From assembly GCA_026120035.1 (NCBI GenBank), contig JALRME010000094.1, positions 1 through 17,003 on the forward strand: DNA of 17,003 bases, read 5' to 3'. The stretch comes from Coleophoma eucalyptorum (lineage: Eukaryota; Ascomycota; Leotiomycetes; Helotiales; Dermateaceae). The position numbers were made by a program, and so were the translations under genes. Shown piece by piece: positions 9,650 to 17,003 of this stretch (its first letter is position 1; each line of letters begins with the position of its first letter). Under the pieces are notes generated by a model that was given only the letters and a program-made list of their open reading frames with translations, made no database searches and had not been told where the DNA came from.

Positions 9650-11454
9650 CTATTGGATGTAGTTTAATAAGATACCAAAACTTGAGGTTAGAGGTTTAAG
9701 CGAGGACGAGAATTGAGAATTAGCTACCCAAAGTATGCCTCCTACCAGAGCCAGCCAGACTGTCATTGAAATCGCAGATAATGAAGAAGACAGCGTGCCA
9801 GAAACTTCAAAATCCTGCCATTTGGGAAAGATAGTCCGCATCCAGTATAATACCATTGGATCGGGATAGATAAAGGTGTTTTTCTTGGTTTTAGGATTCA
9901 TCCACCAACTCTGGCATCCACTGTTGAATACTAGACCTGGCATCTTGCTATGAACCCATTCTAGATCCTGTTTTTGAGCTTCAGGCTTGACATTAATGGA
10001 ATTCGCGCCACTGCATAAAACGGGTTTCATAACTCGGCAGGCATAGTTAATCTGGCATTCAGAATGGAATATAACTGAGTGCTGACCTGTTGCAGCATTG
10101 GGGCCGTACATGATGAAAAAATTTGGGAATCCTGAGACGACTGTGCCTTTATAAGCTTCTGCTCCGCCGAGGTTGCGCCATTGCTCTGCAAGATTAGAGC
10201 CATTGGTGCCAATGATCTTCATCGGGAATAGCCATTCTTGCGTTTCAAAACCAGTAGCGTAAATGAGTACGTCGGCAGGATATTGCTCTCCATTCGCTGT
10301 AAAGACAGTATTATTGTCAATTCTAGTGACTTCAGAATTTGTAAGATGAACGTTTTTCTTGTGAAGCGTTTCAAGGTAGTTGTTGGTGTTGACACGGCGT
10401 TTACAGCCAGGCTCGTAGTTCGGGATAAGCATTTTCTTATACTGTTCTGGAGCAGCTTCTGCGACGTATTTTCTTGTTGCAGTAGCTACTTGATCCCGTA
10501 ATCGTTTGCCATTCGGTGTCATATAAAAGGATAAAAATACTTTGTCGAGTTCGTAAGCCAAATAAATACGATATAGTTTATTTGCGCCCGGGATATATCG
10601 CATGACTGCTTTGAAAGTCTCACTATATGGAGCATTTCCCTAATACCCAGTAAACACAGGTTTTCTTACAAGTTGATTATGGGGAAGTACATACCCGTTT
10701 CACCCACCAATGTGCGCTCCGTACAATTTGTGTAAGTTGTCCATTGGGACCAACTTTTTCTGCCATGGGAGCAATAAATTGTGTAGCAGAAGCACCATTA
10801 CCCAAAACGACAACTTTCTTATTAGTAAAATCTATGTCGTGCCTCCACCGAGCGCTGTGGAAAATATTCCCGGTGAAAGCCTCAACTCCTTGAATTTTTG
10901 GAATCATGGGCTTATCCAGGGTTCCAACCGCACTAACAAGAACAGCGCCTTCACGTATGAAGGTTTGACCTGTTTGGGTATTACGGAATTGACAAATCCA
11001 TAAATTCCCCTTACTATCCCACTGCGCCTCAACCAGCTCGGTATAGAGGTTTGTCCGACGATGAATATCGTATCTATCAGCAACAGAAAGAATATCTGCA
11101 TTCAAAATTTGTTAGTTTGCTTAAAATACCGTCCACATGCAGAAGGAAACTTACATTTTAGAAGCTCATCACGTCCTGGATACGTAGTTGTCCAATCTGG
11201 CTTCATTGCGAAGCTATATGAATAGAAGTGCGAAGGAATATCGCAGGCACATCCTGGATACTGGTTGTGATGCCATGTACCACCAAGACTAGCAGATTTC
11301 TCGTAGATGGTAAATTCCTGATGCCCCAAAAGACGTTGTAGTTGGCAAGCCATCTAAAGCAGTTCAGTATTTTCTGACGTTTTTAATGTATGGAGGTACT
11401 TACCCCTAAACCAGATAGCCCGCCACCGATAATTATGACTTCCTTGCCTGTCAT
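9650..11454 (-). CDS. Baeyer-Villiger-type flavin monooxygenase
   Basis: Class B FAD/NADPH monooxygenase, expected to insert oxygen into a ketone (ester or lactone product) or to oxidise a heteroatom. Exons 11454-11404, 11353-11155, 11095-10695, 10639-9650 (introns 50, 59 and 55 bp) give 546 aa. Seen in order: FAD-binding GGGLSGLG at 10-17; [15 protein letters not shown] at 41-55; fingerprint [12 protein letters not shown] at 157-168, matching FxGxxxHxxxW with Arg where many Baeyer-Villiger enzymes have Pro or Asp; NADPH-binding LGNGASA at 181-187; YATGFE at 344-349. Near the C-terminus about 17 hydrophobic residues (507-523, [17 protein letters not shown]) suggest a single membrane anchor. 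The start has no competing upstream ATG, and a TATATATTTA word lies about 55 bases ahead. It is divergent from the regulator. Oxidation type and substrate are not determined by sequence. Confidence 0.9.
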
Positions 11455-11506
11455 TATGAAGATAAGTGACGAAGAATTGGAGGAGGGGTTTTTTTTTTCA
11501 AGAGAA

Positions 11507-11516
11507 ATAAATATAT
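11507..11516 (-). promoter_or_regulatory. TATA-like box, monooxygenase promoter
   Basis: On the minus strand an A/T run reading approximately TATATATTTA lies about 55 bases before the monooxygenase ATG, followed by a pyrimidine-rich leader and an A/T homopolymer. The distance suits a fungal core promoter. Support is position and sequence only. Confidence 0.35.
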
Positions 11517-11855
11517 ATTCTTACTTGAAAACATAAAGAGGAAGAGCAAGAAATTGCGAGGATTATATACTATTCTGCCAATCCGTACAACTGCGATCCA
11601 GATAGTTCCTAGTTGAAAGCACCACTACCAGAAACCCATTGCAGATTTCTCAGGAGCTGCTCTCGCTGATTGGCTCATTTGATAGTCTGAGCTCATATTA
11701 ACCTATTGAGTTAGCAGCCATATCTGACCTTTCGAGAATTGAACGTGGGGTAATCCTGATTTGAAACTCTTATTCTATTGCGCGGGGTAGAAGATGAGTA
11801 TACAACCTCATCTCATTCATACCAACATGGAGTTCTGGGGTACCGAGTCGCTTGC

Positions 11856-11909
11856 GGTTACGCTTGCACTTACCATAATCTTTTATTTTTGGCGAGTGCA
11901 AGCGTAACC
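11856..11909. promoter_or_regulatory. Perfect 15-bp inverted repeat carrying GTTACGCT
   Basis: GGTTACGCTTGCACT (11856-11870) is followed after 24 bases by its exact reverse complement (11895-11909). Each arm contains GTTACGCT, and the left arm is preceded by C to give CGGTTAC. It lies about 400-455 bases upstream of the monooxygenase ATG and about 1.1 kb from the regulator ATG. It could be a paired binding site for a dimeric Zn2Cys6 protein, or the remains of a hexamer array folded back on itself. Confidence 0.5.
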
Positions 11910-12754
11910 TTAAGATCCTCTTTCCCTACAACGCTATGACGCGCTTCTGTGTGCTTAGCTAGGAAAGTCTAAGGTATGGTGATACTGCCTTCGGCGAAAC
12001 GGAAAAGTAAAGAGTTGACTGTAATCCTAGTTTCACTGGCTTGAAAATCTTTGTCGCAATTCCAAAAGCCACTAATCATAATATATTATTAACAGGCAGG
12101 CCAGAATTATTGTTGCCACCTTTCTTGATGGATATTCTGTACTCTGTTAAAAGTTTTATCTTCATCAGTAAAGCGCCCTTTTCTTAGGCTAGATTTATAA
12201 ATTGCGCATAAACTTAAGAATGTTTACACCAACGACATGCCTATAATGGAACCCGTCATAGAAGTGAACTGCTGTATCTGCTGCACAAGCTAGGTGGTAG
12301 CACCAAGAAGTTGTGCCTATAATTAGGAGTGAGACTCTGCACCTAGTAGAAACTTCTTGTTGATACTATCGCTAGTATTGGCTAAACGTAGTATTTACCA
12401 TAATTTTGTTGGAACAATACGAAGAGAAAGCTCTATGTTAAGTCTTGCCCCGGCTTTTGAGGGAAATATAGACTCCAATGCTCTCCCTTTAATCCAGAAG
12501 CTAAAAGACTGTAGATTTCTGAGGAGGCTTCTCTGCGTTATGACAAATTAGTCTTGATAACCGCATCAACAGTAAAATTACTAATAATGAATTATCTAGG
12601 AGACCTCCAGACGTGTTAACTTCCGACACAAGTAGAAAGGGCAGCTACAGGCTAAAGATGTTAGATTACTGTGTTGGAATATCATTATTAGGTCATCATA
12701 TGACGCCGTACACTCGTTCGTAATCACTCGTTTGCAATCTGTGATTCTACAAAC
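11910..12754. other. Intergenic stretch upstream of the regulator
   Basis: No supported gene in about 850 bases. The plus frame at 12357-12551 starts at a TTG and has no recognisable domain. A 9-base inverted pair (CAAGAAGTT at 12304, AACTTCTTG at 12351) and a second pair (CTAGGTG near 12288, CACCTAG near 12340) are present but short. Confidence 0.5.
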
Positions 12755-12776
12755 GGCAGAGGGTATACCCTCTGCC
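12755..12776. promoter_or_regulatory. 22-bp perfect palindrome upstream of regulator
   Basis: The half-site GGCAGAGGGTA is followed directly by its reverse complement with no spacer, giving exact dyad symmetry over 22 bases, 220 bases ahead of the regulator ATG. A palindrome of this length is improbable by chance and lies where an operator would be expected. It shares no word with the GTTACGCT element. Its function is unknown. Confidence 0.5.
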
Positions 12777-12956
12777 ACATCACATTGATTCATCCCACAG
12801 ACGAATGAAACCCGGCTTGTCATGCTTTCCCCGCAATATGCCTTTGAGCCACCGGCAATCATCACGTGCGGCACTAGTCTGGATAGGGCAGAGCCCCTCA
12901 ATTCTGTGATGCTTGCTAATCATCTTTCAATATCATTTTCAGGAGCTGTCAATTGT

Positions 12957-12964
12957 AGCGTAAC
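12957..12964 (-). promoter_or_regulatory. GTTACGCT element at the regulator start
   Basis: The exact word GTTACGCT on the minus strand lies 33 bases before the regulator ATG. With the copies in the reductase/hydrolase and monooxygenase promoters it suggests autoregulation (inference). Confidence 0.35.
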
Positions 12965-12996
12965 GCAAAGTGGCAGTCTCAGGATCCTCTCTTGTA

Positions 12997-15287
12997 ATGA
13001 CCTCAGCTTCGGATCACCTCAATTCTCGATCAGAGACTCCGCTACGGAGACGGTCAAGAGCGGGATGGTGAGCAGCACATGACCTTCCCTGATCCTAGCC
13101 ATTACTAACCACTCAGCAATAGCCTTACATGTCGCTATAGACGCCTGAAATGTAAACCAATTAGTGCTTATTGTTGATGAAATAAATATAATTTACTTAG
13201 CGTCGCGGCAGTAGATGACGATTGCTAACAACTAACTCTAGGTAACGAAGTAAGGCCAGCTTGTGGCAATTGTCGGACCTATTCAAGGAAATGTGAATGG
13301 GGACTGAAGGCATCATTCCACGCATCTCGGATGCGATGTCTCTCAGCATCCCATTCAGGTTTCTTGGAAACTATTGAATCACGGAGAAGACGTCCGACAA
13401 CACTACAGGTATGCCCAATTTTTAGAAAAAGCCATGCGCATTTTTGAGTCGTTCCTTGAGACAAGCGTTACAATTCAGGTGATATTCAATAGCAATCGTA
13501 TTGCTATTGAATATTATATATGCAGCCTCATTTGATTATGATTTGTTAAACGCAACTGGGATTATCATTCGCTGATATTTAACCGGCAGTTTGTAGACAA
13601 CACACAAGAAATTGAAAGTGGCTATATCGATGTTGGACTTGATCCTTGCATGAAGACTATTGAACGAGTCCGAGAAACAATTGAATCAGACTTTTCTTCA
13701 GCAACAGACTGGTCATATGTCGAAATTAATGATGATCTCTCGTCTCCTGGATTAGCCATTGAGTTACGCGATCTCGTAACTGCGGACCACTCCATTTTGG
13801 CTCTGCCGGGAAACTTCGTATCAGGAATCAGAAATAAGGGCTTTGAAGACCTGAGGAATCAAGGATCAATCAAAGCAAGTCACATGTCGATGACTGTATC
13901 ACAAGAATCGGCACAGTCACATTCAGATGAGACATCTCCACAGACGTCTACATCAACTACTCAGAGTATCCCTCCTTGGCCAATTGACAACGGTAGGAAA
14001 GCCAAATTACTTGCATCCTACTTGCGAGAAACATCAACATGGTGTGAGACTACTGATACCCGCCGCCATTTTTCAGTAGTATGTGCAGATCTGGTCATAA
14101 AATCGCAACCATTCGGAGCTGCTGCAGTCTCAGTTGCGTCTAGACAAATCGATAACATTTCAGGCCATCCTGAGCTTAAGACTTTGGAGCTATATAGTTT
14201 TGCAAGAGAGACTATATGCTCGCTTGAAGTATGGCAGAACGACTCTACAGTCCTAGCAAGTACGGTTCTACTATGTGTCTACTGCATGATGTCGATGGAA
14301 GTTAACGAGTGGAGGCTCCATCTTCGAGGATGTGCAGGCACATTCCAAGAGAAGGGGTGGAATGGTTCCTCCGGAGGTTTGCCCGCAGCTTGCTTCTGGG
14401 CATTCGCTCGTATTGGTAAGCTTTTATATAAGTTATGCTTAATGGTGATAATACTGACGAGCCCAAGATATATGGGCAGCATATCTCACCAAGCAGAAAA
14501 CACTCATCCCAACTGACTTTTGGCTATCATCACATCCCGACGAGGAAGCTCCTGAGCAGGATCATTACTCAAATAAAGCAATATGGATCTTTGCTCGAAT
14601 CATCAACGAACTGTCTGAAGGAGAGAAGAGGAAAAGGGGTGACTCATTAGTACTACGAGAGACCAGCATGGGAACCTTTGTTGCTTTGTGGAAAGAATTA
14701 GATATATGGGCAGCTCAAAGACCTTCGTCTGTAAAGCCGCTAATTCAGTCTGAACCTTCAGATGGGGATATATTTGATACCATCCTATTTGGCAATCCTT
14801 CAGCTAGTACGCCAGGTCCTCAGATTGATTCGCTATTTTCAAATCAAACTGACATTGCCTCTAGTATGCGGAAATATCTTTTATCACACCGGCTGCATAC
14901 TTTTGTTGGAGACAGGGTTTCTTTACGATGATAATGGTACACCTGGCAAGAAGGTAAGAGTTTTGTTTTGCTATCATGATAATGAATTCGATGTTTATAA
15001 CATTAGCAGATTGACCCTTACTGGCATGCCCGACAAGTCGGCGGCATTTCTTTCACGACAGATAATCAGTAAATCCATATCAGACAATGTTTATTATTCC
15101 ATAACTAATGAGTACTAGTGCCAATTGGGTGAATAACCTGCAGCCGGTGTATATATCCGCTCGGTATTACAAAGAGCCTGCTGAACAAATTGCTATATTG
15201 CGTCACCTAAAAGTGATAGAGTCAGCGACAGGGTGGAAAACATCGCAGAGGTCCCGTGAACTACGAGAACTATGGGGTATTGGGTAG
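12997..15287 (+). CDS. Zn2Cys6 cluster transcription factor
   Basis: Probable pathway-specific nuclear regulator. Exons 12997-13067, 13123-13151, 13242-13408, 13590-14415, 14468-14806, 14865-14953, 15010-15068, 15119-15287 give 582 aa. The binuclear zinc cluster has cysteines 24, 27, 34, 41, 44 and 51, the exact C-x2-C-x6-C-x6-C-x2-C-x6-C pattern, preceded by the basic run LRRRSRAG. It is assembled from three exons, which a longest-frame search misses. The remainder resembles the fungal-specific transcription factor 2 region (Fungal_trans_2): ACFWAFARIDIWAA, FYHTGCILLLETG, DPYWHARQVGGIS, HANWVNNLQPVYISARYY and the usual end RSRELRELWGIG. Introns are 55, 90, 181, 52, 58, 56 and 50 bp; the first has a perfect TACTAAC branch site. 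Intron 1 has two AG acceptors six bases apart (13116 and 13122); the second was chosen because it restores cysteine spacing. No stop or shift. Confidence 0.87.
13482..13514. repeat. Perfect 15-bp hairpin inside regulator intron
   Basis: ATATTCAATAGCAAT (13482-13496) and its exact reverse complement (13500-13514) are separated by CGT. It lies in the third intron (13409-13589), at 181 bp the longest in the gene. Either a small insertion or a structural element affecting splicing could explain it. Confidence 0.75.
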
Positions 15288-15670
15288 CCCAAGACGGATC
15301 TATCAAGGCTTGCCTTATTAATATCAACATAGTGGTGGTAACCATGCTATCTTGTTTCTCGCAACGTCTTGCACGCATAAAAACTCCAGCAACTCACTTC
15401 TTTTCCCTAAATGATATATAATTACTAGAGAGCGAACCAATTCAGCATCTCGAATAGGGAGAAGAGGATTTCAGTATACAGGAAGCCATATAATGGACCA
15501 AGAGGGTAATAAAAGTGTCATATTGCAAACACATTGATAAGGGTCGGTATATCATGGGAATGAGAGATGAATTATTAAGAGGCAACGCCTTGATTAGCAC
15601 ACAATAATATATTAAAGAATATTCAGTCTTTAAATTTAGGTCAATTTAATCTTGAAAATAACTTTGTATA
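15288..15670. other. Gene-free spacer 3' of regulator
   Basis: 383 bases of AT-rich sequence between the regulator stop and the transposon terminus. It contains no supported gene; the first part presumably carries the regulator 3' untranslated region. Confidence 0.5.
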
Positions 15671-16906
15671 ACGTGCACGATAAGCAGATGGTCAGGATAA
15701 GCGAATGGTCACCCCTCGCTCGAAAATCACCCTTTCTACCTTATACTACTATTTTCTCTACAACCAACCATGGTATCCCCTTCGAACGAAAGCAAGCTTA
15801 TCCTTGCCCTTCAAGCTCTTAAAAATGATCCTAAGCTTAGCCTTAAATAGGCTGCAACGATATACTAGGTCTCTCGTACGACTTTGACGCGTCGCGTTAA
15901 AGGAAAACCTTCTTAGGCCGAAATAATACCCAAAACACGAAAGCTTACAAACCTAGAAGAAGGAACGATTGTTCAAAGGTTACTTAAGCTAGATTCTTAA
16001 GGATTTCCTATACGGATTAGTGGTATTAAAGATATAGCTAATCTTCTTCTTCGTGAACGCGACGCGTTACCAGTTAGAAAACGATAGGCTATAAACTTTA
16101 TAAAACGACAACCACAACTTAAGACAAGTCAAACGCATTCGTACGATAACTAGAGAGCACTCTACGAAGATCCAATAAAGATTTAGGCTTGGTTTAGGCT
16201 TATAGCGAATTTTATTACGAAATTTAGGATATATGTCGAGGATATCTATAACTTTGACGAGACTAGGTTTTTAATAGGCTAGATTGGAACTACGATAGTT
16301 GTTATAAGCTCCGACCGTACGACTAGATCAAAGCTACGTTAGCCTAGTAATCGAGAATAGGTTATGGTTATTCAGGGAGTTAATTTAGAGGGTTGGACGA
16401 TTCCTCTATTTATCGTTTTTAAAGGCAAAAATATCCTAGAGATTCCTAGTTCCCTCGAGAGCAATTCCTAGTTAGCTAGAGGGCCGGTATCTCTGAAAAT
16501 AGATAGATATCGAACGAACTATCTCTAGAATGGCTAAAGCACTTTGATAAGTATACTCGTACGAAGGTAATTAGGAAATATCGTCTCCTTATCCTAGATG
16601 GCCACGAAAGTTATATATTAGCTAAGTTTCAAGAATACTCTCGTACGAATGCTATTCTTATACTTTGTATACCTCCTTATTCATCTTATCTACTCCAGCC
16701 ATTAGATATAGGTTGTTTTGGACCTTTAAAGAAGTCATATGGATATCAAATTGAGAATATTATACGTAACCAAATTTCATATATTTCTAAGGAATCCTTT
16801 ATATTAGTATTTATAGAGGCATTCAAGGCTACCTTTACTAAAGCAAACATCCAAGGAGGCTTTAGAGGGATAGGCCTTGTTCTATACGACCTAGAGAAGG
16901 TCCTAT
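15671..16906 (+). mobile_element. Pogo/Fot1-type DNA transposon, truncated
   Basis: The left end ACGTGCACGATAAGC follows a TA dinucleotide, the target used by Tc1/mariner-pogo elements. Two 16-base subterminal repeats follow (15679 and 15696, GATAAGC..ATGGTCA), which are typical transposase-binding repeats. The transposase pseudogene starts at 15770. The element is cut at 16906 by copy B of the LTR-like unit, so its right terminus lies outside the window or is lost. Confidence 0.75.
15770..16906 (+). pseudogene. Decayed pogo-type DDE transposase
   Basis: Starts MVSPSNESKLILALQALKND, as fungal Fot1/pogo transposases do, followed by a helix-turn-helix-like stretch. At least ten in-frame stops, nearly all TAG and some TAA, fit TGG or CAG codons changed by RIP. 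The frame shifts between the first and second catalytic parts. The aspartates are still visible: YNFDET (GAC 16256-16258), ILDGHES (GAT 16597-16599) and LQPLDIGCFG (GAT 16705-16707), the DDD set of the pogo group. The sequence then reads GGFRGIGLVLYDLEKVL before the LTR-like insertion removes the tail. Non-functional. Confidence 0.88.
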
Positions 16907-17003
16907 TGTAAAGACACAGGTTTGATCAATGGCAGGATAGAGGTGTTTGGGAGCACAATAACCTTATATTGACTATATCCTATAGGTCTCGTACGAAGGA
17001 CAC
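16907..17003 (+). mobile_element. LTR-like unit, copy B (partial)
   Basis: All 97 bases visible match copy A (1369-1465) in the same orientation with one difference at 16917. It begins TGTAAAGACA and interrupts the pogo transposase; it continues beyond the window. The bases upstream differ from those upstream of copy A, so the two copies are separate insertions and not one duplicated segment. Confidence 0.8.

Noticed and set aside
12596..12901. Minus-strand 101-aa frame, continuing with only two TGA stops towards 13100, that looked like a degraded gene
   Set aside because: Its upper part is the antisense of the first two exons of the zinc-cluster regulator, whose plus-strand reading gives a canonical Zn2Cys6 motif; the minus protein matches no family I recognise.
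12822..13082. Plus-strand 86-aa frame overlapping the regulator start
   Set aside because: It is in a different frame from the zinc cluster. It could be an upstream open frame if transcription starts before 12822, but nothing supports that.
14865..14931. Apparent frameshift in the regulator between the frame ending DIASSM and the frame reading FYHTGCILLLETG
   Set aside because: An intron at 14807-14864 with GT, a CTGAC branch site and AG joins the frames exactly, so the gene is not broken.

Overview
The window looks like a filamentous ascomycete (Pezizomycotina) nuclear locus. Five protein genes are split by many short introns (46-181 bp) with GT...AG borders and fungal branch sites such as TACTAAC. 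Both flanks hold transposon debris with C-to-T / G-to-A type decay (TGG, CAG and CAA codons turned into TAG or TAA), the signature of repeat-induced point mutation (RIP). No species is claimed.

Layout. 1-2298: AT-rich repeat debris: a 46/37-bp minisatellite, a GC-rich foldback, an LTR-like unit with a broken gag-like start, a second LTR-like unit and a MITE-like foldback. 2299-15287: five genes that all splice in silico into complete open frames. They are an MFS sugar-porter-type transporter (minus, 507 aa, 9 exons), a trans-enoyl-reductase-like MDR oxidoreductase (minus, 347 aa, 5 exons), a microsomal-type epoxide hydrolase (plus, 405 aa, 3 exons), a Baeyer-Villiger-type flavin monooxygenase with a C-terminal membrane segment (minus, 546 aa, 4 exons), and a Zn2Cys6 transcription factor (plus, 582 aa, 8 exons). 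15671-16906: a decayed pogo/Fot1-type DNA transposon cut by a second copy of the LTR-like unit, which runs off the right end.

How the genes may work together (inference). The set reads as a small metabolic cluster: uptake (transporter), three redox or hydrolytic tailoring steps (ketone or C-C oxygenation, epoxide opening, double-bond reduction) and a local regulator. No polyketide synthase, NRPS, terpene cyclase or P450 is in the window, so this is either a catabolic cluster or one wing of a larger biosynthetic cluster. The monooxygenase and regulator are divergent across about 1.5 kb, and the reductase and hydrolase are divergent across about 0.7 kb. The motif GTTACGCT, often as CGGTTACGCTT, or a one-base variant of it, recurs upstream of the genes and is a candidate binding site for the cluster regulator.

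All exon models were derived by hand from reading frames, splice signals and family conservation; none has transcript support here.
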